64,000 nt of DNA from Desulfovibrio aminophilus DSM 12254. Its GTDB lineage: Bacteria; Desulfobacterota; Desulfovibrionia; Desulfovibrionales; Desulfovibrionaceae. The first letter of the stretch is position 1. Each line of letters opens with the position of its first letter. The translations under genes and the position numbers were made by a program. The DNA lies in contig NZ_KE383875.1 in assembly GCF_000422565.1 (NCBI RefSeq), positions 193,742 through 257,741 of the forward strand, written 5' to 3'. The notes beneath the pieces are model-generated. The model searched no databases. It had not been told where the DNA came from and saw only the letters and a list, made by a program, of their open reading frames with translations. Below, piece after piece: positions 36,676-46,110 of the stretch.

Positions 36676-37769
36676 GCCCGGCCCTCCATGAATTCGCGAA
36701 CCTCGGCGCAGACCCGTTCCACGTCCTCGCGCGGCAGGCCGATGGACGAGGGCAGCCAGAGCCCGCGCACGGCCAGCTCCTCGGACACCGGCAGACCGTC
36801 GGGAGGGGTCAGCCGGGCGTACACGGGCTGGGCATTCACCGGCGGGTAGTAGGGACGGCTGCCGACGCCCCGGGACTTGAGGTGGACGGCCAGGCCGTCG
36901 CGCAGCTCCCGCGAGGGCAGGAGCGGGTCCACGAACCAGGGCGTGACCTGGGTGAGGTCCGCCGGGGGGAAAACCACGCCGGGCACGCCGGCCAGAAGTT
37001 CGCGGTACCAGCCGTAGACCTCGCGGCGGCGGCCGATGCGCCAGGCCAGATCCCTGATCTGCTCGATGCCGACCACGGCCTGGAGATCGGTGAACTTGAA
37101 GTTGAAGCCCACGGCGTCGTGCTGGTCCGTGGCCGGGGCCGTGCGGCAGAAATCCTTGAGCCTGCGGACCTCGCGGTCCAGGGCCGGATCGTCGGTGACC
37201 ACGGCGCCGCCCTGGCCGGTGGTGATGATCTTGTGCGGGGTGAAGGAGAAGACCCCCATGGCCCCGAAGGAGCCCAGGGGCCTGCCGTTCCAAGAGGAGC
37301 CCAAAGCCTGGCAGGAATCCTCCAGCAGGGCCATGCCGCGCGCGCGGCAGAAGGCCGAGACCGCCTCCATGTCTCCGCGGCGGCCGTTGATCTCCACGTA
37401 GATCATGGCCTTGGCCGGAACGTCCGGGACCGTGCCCAGATCCAGGCAGAGGGTGGCGGGGTCCACGTCGGCCAAGACCGGCTCGGCCCCGGCCCAGACC
37501 ACGGCGTTGACCGTGGCGATCATCGTGTAGTTAGGCACCACCACCCGGTCGCCCGGGCCCACGCCCAGGGCCTTGAGGGCCAGATACAGGCCCACGGTGC
37601 CGTTGGTCAGGACCGCCGCGTGGGCCACTCCGGCGGCCTCGGCCACCAGGGCCTCGAACTGCCGGGTCTTCTCGAACTCGGTGAGCCAGCCGCCCGAGTC
37701 CAGGTATTCGGCCAAGGCCGTCTTCTCGCGACCGGAAAGATAAGGCTCCACCTGGTGCAGGAACTTCAT
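36672..37769 (-). CDS. DegT/DnrJ/EryC1/StrS sugar aminotransferase
   Basis: The 365-residue PLP enzyme has AAVLTNGTVGLYLALKAL, LLEDSCQALGSSWNG (Asp151) and the PLP lysine in FSFTPHKIITTGQGG (Lys180), followed by NFKFTDLQAVVG. It resembles perosamine-synthase-like transaminases that act on GDP- or UDP-4-keto sugars. It forms a two-gene minus-strand unit with the methyltransferase. A TTGACA box at 37837-37842 (minus strand) with GCTAGC 16 bases on lies upstream of its start. Confidence 0.88.
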   Translation of the reverse strand: MKFLHQVEPYLSGREKTALAEYLDSGGWLTEFEKTRQFEALVAEAAGVAHAAVLTNGTVGLYLALKALGVGPGDRVVVPNYTMIATVNAVVWAGAEPVLADVDPATLCLDLGTVPDVPAKAMIYVEINGRRGDMEAVSAFCRARGMALLEDSCQALGSSWNGRPLGSFGAMGVFSFTPHKIITTGQGGAVVTDDPALDREVRRLKDFCRTAPATDQHDAVGFNFKFTDLQAVVGIEQIRDLAWRIGRRREVYGWYRELLAGVPGVVFPPADLTQVTPWFVDPLLPSRELRDGLAVHLKSRGVGSRPYYPPVNAQPVYARLTPPDGLPVSEELAVRGLWLPSSIGLPREDVERVCAEVREFMEGRA

Positions 37770-37813
37770 GCCGCCTCCTCGCGCTGCCCGGCCCTGGTCC
37801 GGGCCTGGGCTCC

Positions 37814-37842
37814 AGCTAGCCTCCGCCCCGGCGGATTGTCAA
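37814..37842 (-). promoter_or_regulatory. Candidate promoter for the minus-strand aminotransferase pair
   Basis: On the minus strand a perfect TTGACA (37842-37837) is followed after 16-17 bases by GCTAGCT (37820-37814), 45 bases before the ATG at 37769. The -35 match is exact, but the -10 match to TATAAT is poor. This divergent gap (37770-37924) also has TTGACT at 37861-37866 facing the plus-strand glycosyltransferase. Confidence 0.4.
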
Positions 37843-37924
37843 CCGATCCGGGCCTCCGCGTTGACTGGCCCGGGCCGTTGTGTCAGTCTCGGCACGGCCG
37901 CCGGAGCGGCCAAGGGAGTCCGTC

Positions 37925-38737
37925 ATGCCCCTCGTCTCCATCGTGGTGCCGGTCTACAACCAGGCCCAATATCTGCCCATGACCCTGGACGCGGTCATGT
38001 TCCAGGAGCACCCCGACATCGAGCTCGTCATCGTCAACGACGGCTCCACCGACGACACGCCCGCGGTCATCGAGGACTTCCTGACCCGGGTCCGGACGGA
38101 AACGGCCTCTTTCGCCCGGCGCTACGACGAGGCCGCCGACACTGTGGAGCGCGAGGTCCATCCCCGCTACCCCCAGAACCGGCTGATCCGTGTCCTGCAT
38201 CACGAGCGGAACAGCGGCCTGGGCGCGACCCTGAACACCGGCTTCCGGGCCGCCACGGGCGAATTCTGCACCTACATCGCCTCCGACGACATGCTCCTGC
38301 CGTCCATGGTTTCCGAATGTCTGGCCGCCATGGAACGGACCACAGCCGACTTCGCCTACGCCGACATGCACGTGGTCGACGACCGGGGCCGCATCCTGCG
38401 GCGCTTCTCCCTGCCGGAAGCCGACTTCGCCGCCTGCTTCGGCGACTGGTACTTCTGCGGGGTCTGCAAGCTCTACCGCCGCTCCCTGCACGAGCGCCTG
38501 GGCTGGTACCGCGAGGATCTCCTGTCCCACGACCACGAGCTTTACCAGCGCTTCGCCATGCACGGCGTCCCCTTCGTCCATGTTCCCAAGGTCCTGGCCA
38601 ACGTGCGCATCCACGGCGCCGACCGCCAGGTGGACAACCACACCCCGGGCCAGTGGAACCGCCTCTTCCGTGAATCCATCGCCCTGGTGCGCGAGGCCCG
38701 CGAGTTCCTGCGCACCGGAAAGACTCCCCAGCCCTGA
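37925..38737 (+). CDS. Family 2 glycosyltransferase
   Basis: The 270-residue protein is a GT-A transferase: PLVSIVVPVYNQAQYLPMTL at the start, ELVIVNDGSTDDTPAVI, then NSGLGATLNTGFRAATGEF and IASDDMLLP with the metal-binding Asp-Asp. It adds one sugar from a nucleotide donor in the cytoplasm. ATG at 37925 follows AAGGGAG. It is followed after seven bases by nadE, so they are probably cotranscribed even though the functions differ. Confidence 0.87.
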   Translation: MPLVSIVVPVYNQAQYLPMTLDAVMFQEHPDIELVIVNDGSTDDTPAVIEDFLTRVRTETASFARRYDEAADTVEREVHPRYPQNRLIRVLHHERNSGLGATLNTGFRAATGEFCTYIASDDMLLPSMVSECLAAMERTTADFAYADMHVVDDRGRILRRFSLPEADFAACFGDWYFCGVCKLYRRSLHERLGWYREDLLSHDHELYQRFAMHGVPFVHVPKVLANVRIHGADRQVDNHTPGQWNRLFRESIALVREAREFLRTGKTPQP

Positions 38738-38744
38738 GGCCGCC

Positions 38745-40394
38745 ATGAAACTCGCCTTGCTCCAGATCGATCCCCTGGTCGGCGACCTGGACGGCAACGC
38801 CGCGCGCATCGCCGAGGCCGTCAGGAAGGCGGCCGCCCTCGGCGCGGACCTCTGCCTGACCCCGGAGATGGCCCTCCTGGGCTATCCGCCACGCGACCTG
38901 CTGCTCTACGACGCGGTCCTGGAACGGACCCGGGTCCGGGCCGAAGATCTCGCCGCCGAGCTGGCCGGGCTGCCGCCGGTGCTCGTCGGAGCCGTGGAGG
39001 TCAACCCCTCGCGCGAGGGACGAGGGGCCTTCAACTGCGCCCTGCTCCTGCGCGACGGCGCGGTGGAGAAAAGCTTCCGCAAGACGCTCTTGCCGACCTA
39101 CGACGTCTTCGACGAGGATCGCTATTTCGAGCCATCGACCCCGGGCTGGGACAACTTCTTTCAGTTGGGCGGCCGGACCATCGCCGTGACCATCTGCGAG
39201 GATCTCTGGAACGACGGCGATTTCTGGCCCAGGCCGCGCTACCACGCCGACCCGGTCAAGGAGATCGCCCGCCGCCGGCCGGACCTCGTGGTCAACCTCT
39301 CGGCCTCCCCCTTCTCGCTGGGCAAGCAGGCCCTGCGCCAAAACCTGCTTGGGGCCCTGGCCGCCAAGCTCGGCCTGCCCCTGGCCTACGCCAACCAGGT
39401 GGGCGGCAACGACGACCTGGTCTTCGACGGCCGCTCCTGCGCCTTCGGCCCGGATGGTGCGCTGCTGGCGCGAGCCCGGGGCTTCGACGAGGACATCCTC
39501 CTGGTGGACCTGGACGACGGGGGAAACCGGATCGAGGACGACGACCTCTCGCCGGAGTCCGAGAGCTGGCGGGCCCTGGTGCTCGGCGCCCGGGACTACA
39601 TGCGCAAGAGCGGCTTCTCCAAGGCCCTGCTGGGCCTCTCCGGGGGCATCGACTCGGCCCTGGTGGCGGTGGTGGCGGCCGAGGCCGTCGGCCCGGAAAA
39701 CGTCACCGGCGTGCTCATGCCCTCGCCCCACTCCAGCGCGGGCAGCGTGGACGACTCCCTGGAACTGGCCCGGCGGCTGGGCATCCGCACCGTGACCCTG
39801 CCCATCGGTCCGCTCATGGGCGGCTTCGCCGAGACGCTCAAGGACGCCTTCGCGGGACTGCCCGAGGACGTCACCGAAGAGAACATCCAGTCGCGCATCC
39901 GGGGCAACCTGCTCATGGCCCTGTCCAACAAGTTCCGCGCCCTGCTCCTGACCACGGGCAACAAGAGCGAGCTGGCCGTGGGCTACTGCACCATCTACGG
40001 CGACATGTCCGGCGGCCTGGCGGTCATCTCCGACCTGCCCAAGACCGCCGTGTACCGGCTGGCGCGCTGGATCAACGCCCGCCGGGGCGCCCCCATCCCC
40101 GAGGCCGTCCTGACCAAGGCCCCCTCGGCCGAGCTGCGGCCCGGACAGGTGGACCAGGACAGCTTGCCGCCCTACGACATGCTGGACGAAATCCTGGCCC
40201 TGCACATCGAGGGCCGCCGATCCGGGGAGGAAATCGCGACCCGGGGCTTCGATCCGGCCACGGTGCGCCGAGTGCTCGGGCTGGTGGCCGCCGCCGAGTT
40301 CAAGCGCCGCCAAGCCGTGCCCGGCATCAAGCTCACCGAAAGGAGCTTCGGCACGGGCTGGCGCATGCCCCTGGCCTGCCGCCGGATGCTCTGA
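38745..40394 (+). CDS. nadE: Glutamine-dependent NAD+ synthetase
   Basis: The 549-residue enzyme makes NAD+ from deamido-NAD+ with glutamine as nitrogen donor. Its first half is a nitrilase-type glutaminase with the triad visible as Glu41 (TPEMALLGYP), Lys113 (RKTLLPTY) and Cys151 (ITICEDLW). The second half is the ATP pyrophosphatase domain with LLGLSGGIDSALVAVVAA and TTGNKSELAVGYCTIYGDMSGG. Length is normal. A hairpin follows at 40435-40461. Confidence 0.95.
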   Translation: MKLALLQIDPLVGDLDGNAARIAEAVRKAAALGADLCLTPEMALLGYPPRDLLLYDAVLERTRVRAEDLAAELAGLPPVLVGAVEVNPSREGRGAFNCALLLRDGAVEKSFRKTLLPTYDVFDEDRYFEPSTPGWDNFFQLGGRTIAVTICEDLWNDGDFWPRPRYHADPVKEIARRRPDLVVNLSASPFSLGKQALRQNLLGALAAKLGLPLAYANQVGGNDDLVFDGRSCAFGPDGALLARARGFDEDILLVDLDDGGNRIEDDDLSPESESWRALVLGARDYMRKSGFSKALLGLSGGIDSALVAVVAAEAVGPENVTGVLMPSPHSSAGSVDDSLELARRLGIRTVTLPIGPLMGGFAETLKDAFAGLPEDVTEENIQSRIRGNLLMALSNKFRALLLTTGNKSELAVGYCTIYGDMSGGLAVISDLPKTAVYRLARWINARRGAPIPEAVLTKAPSAELRPGQVDQDSLPPYDMLDEILALHIEGRRSGEEIATRGFDPATVRRVLGLVAAAEFKRRQAVPGIKLTERSFGTGWRMPLACRRML

Positions 40395-40434
40395 CCCTCC
40401 GACGTCACTCTCCCCTCATCCCGCCGAAACGACG

Positions 40435-40461
40435 AAGGCCCGACCGAATCGGCCGGGCCTT
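40435..40461. terminator. Convergent hairpin between nadE and aminotransferase
   Basis: AAGGCCCG and CGGGCCTT form a perfect eight-base stem with a second CCG/CGG stem inside. It sits between the stops of nadE (plus) and the aminotransferase (minus). No long T run follows, so termination strength is uncertain. Confidence 0.6.
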
Positions 40462-40487
40462 CCTGGAATTCCGCTTTGTTCCGAACG

Positions 40488-41618
40488 TCAGGCGAGCATG
40501 GCCTTGGCCACCTGCTCCTGGACCTCGGCGGTGAGGTAGGGATGCATGGGCACGCTGAAGATGCGGCTGCCCACATTCTCGCAGACCGGCAGGTCGCCGG
40601 GCTTGTGCCCCAGGGAGGAGTATGCCTTCTGCAGGTGCAGCGGCGTGGGGTAGTAGATGGCCGTGGGCACTCCGGCGGCCTTGAGCTTGGCCATGAGTTC
40701 GTCCCGGTGGGCGGCGTCACGGGCCAGCACGGAGTACTGGGCCCAGACGCTCCGGCAGTCGGCCGGGACCGTGGGCACGGTCAATCCGGGCACCTGGGAG
40801 AGCAGCGCGGCATATCGGTCGGCCGCCTCCTGGCGCAGTTCGATCTCCCGCGGGAAAAGCTTGAACTTGGCCAGAAGCACGGCGGCCTGCATGGTGTCCA
40901 GACGACCGTTGATGCCCAGGCGCACGTTCTCGTACTTGTCTCGGCCCTGGCCGTGGATGCGCACGGACTGGAGCAGGTCGTTCCACTCGTCGGAGTCGGT
41001 GAAGCACATGCCGCCGTCGCCGTAGCAGCCCAGGGGCTTGGCCGGGAAAAAGGAGGTGCAGCCGATGGTGCCGAAGGCCCCGCAGCGCTTGCCCTTGTAG
41101 AGCGCGCCGAAGGACTGGGCCGCGTCCTGGATGAGGGTCAGGCCGTGGTTCCGGCAGACCGCGTCCACGGCGTCGTAGTCGCAGGGCACGCCGAAGATGT
41201 CCACGCTGATGACCGCGCGCGGCCGCAGATCCAGGCGCTCGGCGCGGGTGCGCTGGATGACCGTGTCCAGGCTCTCGGGGTCCATGTTGAGAGTCACGGG
41301 GTCGATGTCGCAGAAGACCGGCGTGGCCCCCAGCAGGCTGACGACCTCGGCGGTGGCCATGAAGGTGAACGGCGAGGTGAAGACCGCGTCGCCCCGTCCG
41401 ATGCCCAGGGCCATGAGGGCCATGAGCAGGGCGTCCGTGCCCGAGGCGCAGGCCACTGCGTGCTTCACGCCGGTGAACTCGGCCAAGCGGGCTTCCAGGT
41501 CGCGGATTTCCGGGCCCATGACGTAGGCCCCGTGCTCCAGCACGGCCTCGATGCCTTTCTTCACCTCGTCCTGAATGAGACGATACTGGGATTTGAGGTC
41601 GATGAAGGGAATGGTCAT
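40488..41618 (-). CDS. DegT/DnrJ/EryC1 aminotransferase (WbpE/ArnB-like)
   Basis: This 376-residue PLP enzyme has IPFIDLKSQYRLIQDEVKKG at the start, VACASGTDALLMALMALG, LIQDAAQSFGALYKG (Asp165) and the PLP lysine in TSFFPAKPLGCYGDGG (Lys194). The pattern matches aminotransferases for UDP-3-keto-glucuronate (WbpE) and related sugars. ATG at 41618 has AAAGGAACG upstream on the minus strand. It is isolated from the main glycan operon by nadE. Confidence 0.9.
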   Translation of the reverse strand: MTIPFIDLKSQYRLIQDEVKKGIEAVLEHGAYVMGPEIRDLEARLAEFTGVKHAVACASGTDALLMALMALGIGRGDAVFTSPFTFMATAEVVSLLGATPVFCDIDPVTLNMDPESLDTVIQRTRAERLDLRPRAVISVDIFGVPCDYDAVDAVCRNHGLTLIQDAAQSFGALYKGKRCGAFGTIGCTSFFPAKPLGCYGDGGMCFTDSDEWNDLLQSVRIHGQGRDKYENVRLGINGRLDTMQAAVLLAKFKLFPREIELRQEAADRYAALLSQVPGLTVPTVPADCRSVWAQYSVLARDAAHRDELMAKLKAAGVPTAIYYPTPLHLQKAYSSLGHKPGDLPVCENVGSRIFSVPMHPYLTAEVQEQVAKAMLA

Positions 41619-41653
41619 TTCATTTCGTTCCTTTACTCCGGCATGTCCGGAGG

Positions 41654-42376
41654 TCAGTGGTCCATGTCGCGCAAGGTCCGCGCGGCGTCCTTTGTCAGCG
41701 CGGGACTCGCGGCCACGAGCACGCACCGGGCCCACTCGAAGGGCACCAGAATGGGCGCCTGCCGAACCAGGCCCTGCACATACAGGTTCCAGTAGAAGGC
41801 GTCCAGCCGGTCCGCCGCGCCTTTCGCGTCAAGGGTTGAGAGCCCCACGAGCGCCACGTCCAGATCCCGGGCCAGCAGCCCGGCCTTGCGCAGGGCTCCG
41901 GCGGTCAACCGGACCCGCTCCGGCTCCCCGGCCAGGACCACGGCCTCGGGCCCGGCCTCGGCCGTTCCGGCCGGGCCCAGCAGCCGGACCGCGAACTCCA
42001 GGGACCGCTCCCCGCCCAGGCTCCGGCCGGGCCGGACCACGGCCAGGCCACGGCCACGGGCCTCGCCGCCGCGCAGCACGAGACGTCGGCCGTCGTCCTC
42101 GACCTCGGCTCCGGCGGCCCGGGCCAGGGCCGCGAGCACGGCCCGAAGCGGCGCTCCGCTCAGGGGTTCGGGAGAATACAATGTCACCGGCAGACCGGCC
42201 GGGGGCGATTCCAGGACCACCTCGCGGTCCACGCAGGGCCCGGCCAGACGGACGAAATCCGCCCAGGGCACGGCTTCCATGGCTCCCGGCGAAGCCTCCT
42301 GGGCCGAAGCCGGACGCGGCGCGATGAAAAACACGGCCGCGAGGAGAACCAGCACCCAGCCGCAGCCCAACCGCAC
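41654..42376 (-). CDS. Exported protein of unknown function
   Basis: The 240-residue protein has a clear signal peptide ([22 protein letters not shown], then ASAQ as a likely cleavage site). A region near 60-100 ([38 protein letters not shown]) resembles the small secretin N0-like fold, but this is only a visual impression. The rest is not recognised. It probably acts in the periplasm. The cinA-like gene lies ten bases upstream on the same strand, so the two are likely cotranscribed. Confidence 0.65.
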   Translation of the reverse strand: MRLGCGWVLVLLAAVFFIAPRPASAQEASPGAMEAVPWADFVRLAGPCVDREVVLESPPAGLPVTLYSPEPLSGAPLRAVLAALARAAGAEVEDDGRRLVLRGGEARGRGLAVVRPGRSLGGERSLEFAVRLLGPAGTAEAGPEAVVLAGEPERVRLTAGALRKAGLLARDLDVALVGLSTLDAKGAADRLDAFYWNLYVQGLVRQAPILVPFEWARCVLVAASPALTKDAARTLRDMDH

Positions 42377-42385
42377 GCGCGCCCC

Positions 42386-42874
42386 TCAGCTCCGCCCGGC
42401 CAGAGCCAGCAGGCCGGACACGGCCTCGGCCACGCTCTGTTCCCGCACCGCCGCGCGGTCGCCCTCGAAGAGGAACCGCCGGGTCGTGACGCCTCCGGCC
42501 GAGGCCCAGGCCATCCAGACCGTGCCCACGGGCTTCTCGGAGGTGCCGCCGCCGGGTCCGGCGATGCCGGAGATGGACACGGCCAGATCGGAGCAGAACG
42601 CCTCGCGCACGCCCCGGGCCATGGCCGCGACCACGGGCTCGCTCACCGCCCCATGCTGCCGCAGAAAGGTTTCCGGTACGTCCAGGAGACGGCTCTTGAT
42701 CGAGTCGTGGTAGGCCACCACGCCGCCCAGGAACCACTCCGAGCTGCCCGCCACCGATGTCAGCGCTCCGGCCAGCAGGCCGCCGGTGCACGACTCGGCG
42801 CAGGCCAGGGTAGCTCCCCGGGAGCGCAAGACAGCGCCCAATTCCAGAATATCGCCCTTCAGTTTTCCGTCCAT
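42386..42874 (-). CDS. pncC: CinA C-terminal domain protein (nicotinamide-nucleotide amidase, PncC-like)
   Basis: This 162-residue protein is the stand-alone C-terminal domain of CinA. It has TLACAESCTGGLLAGALTSVAGSS near the start, VAYHDSIKSRLL, GAVSEPVVAAMARG and ISGIAGPGGGTSEKPVGTVW. These are the conserved motifs of nicotinamide mononucleotide deamidases that recycle NMN to NaMN. It lacks the N-terminal CinA domain, as in many proteobacterial PncC. The nearby nadE also belongs to NAD metabolism. Confidence 0.9.
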   Translation of the reverse strand: MDGKLKGDILELGAVLRSRGATLACAESCTGGLLAGALTSVAGSSEWFLGGVVAYHDSIKSRLLDVPETFLRQHGAVSEPVVAAMARGVREAFCSDLAVSISGIAGPGGGTSEKPVGTVWMAWASAGGVTTRRFLFEGDRAAVREQSVAEAVSGLLALAGRS

Positions 42875-42938
42875 GCGGAATTCCTACCAGGGCCGGGAGG
42901 CTCTTGCAATGGCGCGGCCCTCCGGCCTAGACTGCGGC

Positions 42939-43370
42939 ATGGACCAAAAGCCCGGCATCCGCGAGCTGCTCTGGCGGCGGCACATCAATCCCTGGAACTG
43001 GTGGAGCCAAGTCTTCTGCCTGCTCCTCCTGGTCCCCGGGCTGTGGCTGCGGAACAAGGGCCTGCTGGGGCTGGCGCTCTTCGGCGGCGCGGCCGCGGCC
43101 TTCCTGGACCTCAAGCTGCCGCCCATGCGCCGCCTGGGCCTCGGCGGGCCGGAAAACCTGGCCGCGCGGATCATCCGCCTGGAGCACGACTGGCGCGCGC
43201 GTCCCTGGGACCGGCGCAAGAAACTCCAGGTCGCGGCTGTGGCCGTGGCCGCGCCCCTGCTGGGGCTGGCCCTCTGGACCCAGGATCTCGCGGCCCTGGC
43301 CGTGGCCCTCGGCGCGGGCTACCTCATCCGCGTGGTGATCCAGAACAAACGCGACGGCATCGATCCCTAG
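42939..43370 (+). CDS. Small membrane protein of unknown function
   Basis: The 143-residue protein has hydrophobic segments at about 22-36 (VFCLLLLVPGLWL), 41-53 (LLGLALFGGAAAAF) and 95-125 (LQVAAVAVAAPLLGLAL, LAALAVALGAGYLI). That suggests three or four membrane spans with short basic loops. No family is recognised. ATG at 42939 is the first start downstream of the divergent pncC gene; earlier starts would overlap that gene antisense. Confidence 0.6.
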   Translation: MDQKPGIRELLWRRHINPWNWWSQVFCLLLLVPGLWLRNKGLLGLALFGGAAAAFLDLKLPPMRRLGLGGPENLAARIIRLEHDWRARPWDRRKKLQVAAVAVAAPLLGLALWTQDLAALAVALGAGYLIRVVIQNKRDGIDP

Positions 43371-43418
43371 CGGGCCATTGAAAAATCCCCGCCGCCGCGT
43401 TGCAACGAGCAGCCCGCC

Positions 43419-46073
43419 CTAGAGCAGGCTGCCCCGCCCCCTGACCTCGAAGCCCAGGGCCTTGTAGATGCGGGCCATGTCCAGGCTCCCGCGCACCGCG
43501 TCGGCCAGCCGGTCCAGGGCGGGCTCCAGGTCGTAGACCGTCTGGGGTTCGCCCAGGGGGTCGAGCCCCTTGCGCCGCCGAAGGTCGTCCACAAACCAGC
43601 GCCGGAAGCGGTCGTCGTCGAACAGGCCATGCACGTAGGTGCCCCAGACGCGGCCGCCGGGCAGGCCGAAGCCCAGGGCCCGGCCCTCGGCGTCCAGCAC
43701 GGTCTCCTCCACCCTCTCGGACAGCGCGCGGCTGCGGCCGTGGTGGATCTCGTAGCCGCGCACGGGCAGGCCGCTGGCCGCGTGGCGGCCCTCCACCCGG
43801 GTCAGGGTCTTCTCCGTGACCAGGGTGGTGCTCACGGGCAGAAGGTTGAAGCCGTCCACGCCGCGGCCGTCCGACTCCAGGCCGTGGGGGTCGAGAATCT
43901 CGGCCCCGAGCATCTGCATCCCGGCGCAGAGCCCAACAATCACCGGGCCGGAGGGGTCGGCGGCCAGGGAGCGCAGCGCAGCCGCCATGCCCGCGCCCTT
44001 GAGCGCGCGCATGTCCGGCACCGTGCTCTTGCTCCCCGGCAGGATGACCGCGTCCGGCCGCCCCAGGTCCAGGGGTGACTCCACCAGCCGCAGGGCCACG
44101 TCCGGCTCGGCGGCCAGCGGGTCAAGGTCGTTGAAGTTGGAGACGCGCGGCAGGGCCAGACAGGCCACGTCCAGCCGGTCCCCGCGCTTGTCCGCGCCGC
44201 CGAAGCCCCGGCCGAAGGACACCGAGTCCTCCTCGGGCAGGCCCAGGTCACGCAGCCAGGGGACCACGCCGAGCACCGGGCGGCCGGTGAGCTCGAACAT
44301 GGCCGAAAGCGCCGGGTCGAGCAGGGAACGGTCGCCCCGGAACTTGTTCAGGGCGTAGCCCATGACCCGCGCCCGCTCGGCCTCGGTGAACAGCTCCATG
44401 GTCCCGGCCAGGGCCGCGAAGACCCCGCCCCGGTCGATGTCGCCCACCAGGAGCACCCGGGCCTCGGCATACTCGGCCATGCGCATGTTCACGATGTCGT
44501 GCTGTTTGAGGTTGATCTCCGCCGGGCTGCCCGCGCCCTCCAGGACCATCAGGTCGAACTCGGCCGACAATCCGTCATAGGCCTTCTTCACGGCCTCGAA
44601 GGCCGTGGGCTTGTACTCCACGTACTGGCCCACGTTCATGTTGCCCACAGGCCTGCCCAGGACCACCACCTGGCTGCCCGTGTCCGAGCCGGGCTTGAGC
44701 AGCACCGGATTCATGCGCGCGTCAGGGGCCAGTCGGCAGGCCTGGGCCTGGACCACCTGGGCCCGGCCCATCTCCGCGCCGTCGGCCGTGACGAAGGAGT
44801 TGTTGGACATGTTCTGGGCCTTGAACGGGGCCACGCGCAGGCCGTCCTGGAGGAAGACCCGGCAGAGCCCGGCGGTGAGCAGGCTCTTGCCCGCGTCCGA
44901 GCTGGTGCCCTGGACCATGAGCGCGGGAGTGCGGCGTCGGCGCTCGACCGCCACGGGCCGTGAAATACCGGCGATGCGCGCCAGGCCCTCCACCAGCCGG
45001 GCGTTGTCCCCGGCCCCGCGCACGCCCACCCGGAACCAGGAGTCGTCCAGGCCCTCGAAGTTGTCGCAGACCCGCACGGCGATGCGCTCGGCCAGGAGCC
45101 GGTCGAAGACCTCCCGGGCGGTCATGCCCGCGCGCAGGGTCCGACAAAGCAGAAAGTTGGCCTCCGAGGGCAGGACCTGGAACCCGGGCAGGGCCCGGAT
45201 CTCCCGGGCCAGCTCCTCGCGAAGCTCGCGGCCCCGGCGCTGCGACTCCTCCTGGTAGGCCCGGTCCTTGAGCGCCCGCGCGCCCACCCGCTGGGCCATG
45301 ACGTTCACCGACCAGGGCGGCAGCAGTTCCTTGAGCCGGGCGGCGGTTTCCGGCTCGGCGAAGGCCAGGCCCAGGCGCAGGCCCGGCATGCAGAAGAACT
45401 TGGTCAGGGAGAGCACGGCCAGGACGTTGTCCGGCCGACGGCGCACGAGGCGGTCCTGGTCCTCGCCGAAGTCCGCGAAGGACTCGTCCACCACGAACAG
45501 CGAGTCCGGGCGGCGTCCGGCTAGGTCGCGCAGGGCCTGGGCCTCGAAGCCACGGCCCGTGGGATTGTTGGGGCGGCAGAGGAAGACCAGGGACGGCGCG
45601 GTGATCTCCCGTTCCAACGCCGCCATATCCAGGACGAAGCCCTGCTCGGGCTTGAGCGCCAGGGTCCGCACCGCCAGGCCCGCCTGGCGGCAGACCCGGC
45701 CATAATCCACGTAGGTCGGCGCGGGGATCACGGCCTGCTTCCACGAGCCCAGCCGAGGTACGGCCTGGAGCAGTTCCGAGGCCCCGTTGCCCACCACCAC
45801 CTGGGTGGGCCAGACCTTGTACAGTTCACAGGCGGCCAGCCCCACGTCGGAACTCTCGGAGTCCGGGTAGGCGGCGACCTCGGCCAGGGCCCGCCCCACC
45901 TCGCGGGCCAGCCAGGGCGGCGGCCCCAGGGGGTTGAGACAGACCGAAAAATCGAGAATTTCAGAAGGCGCACAGCCCGCCTTTTCGGCCAGCTTGCGCA
46001 GATTGCCGCCATGAGCGTAGCGCCGCTCCTCGCGCAACCGTTCGTCCAGACCGCTCAGAAACGACTGCCGCAT
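43419..46073 (-). CDS. cobQ: Fused threonine-phosphate decarboxylase (CobD) and cobyric acid synthase (CobQ)
   Basis: The 884-residue protein contains two cobalamin-pathway enzymes. Residues 15-370 are a PLP CobD-type enzyme ([39 protein letters not shown] with Lys225), which makes the aminopropanol phosphate side arm. Residues 382-884 are CobQ, which amidates cobyrinate. It shows the ATP loop [11 protein letters not shown] (387-397), [12 protein letters not shown], and a glutamine amidotransferase end with the nucleophile Cys716 ([10 protein letters not shown]) and His815 (TYVHGLFD). The two steps are not adjacent in the pathway, so the fusion may aid coexpression. Confidence 0.93.
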   Translation of the reverse strand: MRQSFLSGLDERLREERRYAHGGNLRKLAEKAGCAPSEILDFSVCLNPLGPPPWLAREVGRALAEVAAYPDSESSDVGLAACELYKVWPTQVVVGNGASELLQAVPRLGSWKQAVIPAPTYVDYGRVCRQAGLAVRTLALKPEQGFVLDMAALEREITAPSLVFLCRPNNPTGRGFEAQALRDLAGRRPDSLFVVDESFADFGEDQDRLVRRRPDNVLAVLSLTKFFCMPGLRLGLAFAEPETAARLKELLPPWSVNVMAQRVGARALKDRAYQEESQRRGRELREELAREIRALPGFQVLPSEANFLLCRTLRAGMTAREVFDRLLAERIAVRVCDNFEGLDDSWFRVGVRGAGDNARLVEGLARIAGISRPVAVERRRRTPALMVQGTSSDAGKSLLTAGLCRVFLQDGLRVAPFKAQNMSNNSFVTADGAEMGRAQVVQAQACRLAPDARMNPVLLKPGSDTGSQVVVLGRPVGNMNVGQYVEYKPTAFEAVKKAYDGLSAEFDLMVLEGAGSPAEINLKQHDIVNMRMAEYAEARVLLVGDIDRGGVFAALAGTMELFTEAERARVMGYALNKFRGDRSLLDPALSAMFELTGRPVLGVVPWLRDLGLPEEDSVSFGRGFGGADKRGDRLDVACLALPRVSNFNDLDPLAAEPDVALRLVESPLDLGRPDAVILPGSKSTVPDMRALKGAGMAAALRSLAADPSGPVIVGLCAGMQMLGAEILDPHGLESDGRGVDGFNLLPVSTTLVTEKTLTRVEGRHAASGLPVRGYEIHHGRSRALSERVEETVLDAEGRALGFGLPGGRVWGTYVHGLFDDDRFRRWFVDDLRRRKGLDPLGEPQTVYDLEPALDRLADAVRGSLDMARIYKALGFEVRGRGSLL

Positions 46074-46110
46074 GTCGATGACACCCTCCTCCGCCCGGCG
46101 GGCGATCGCG

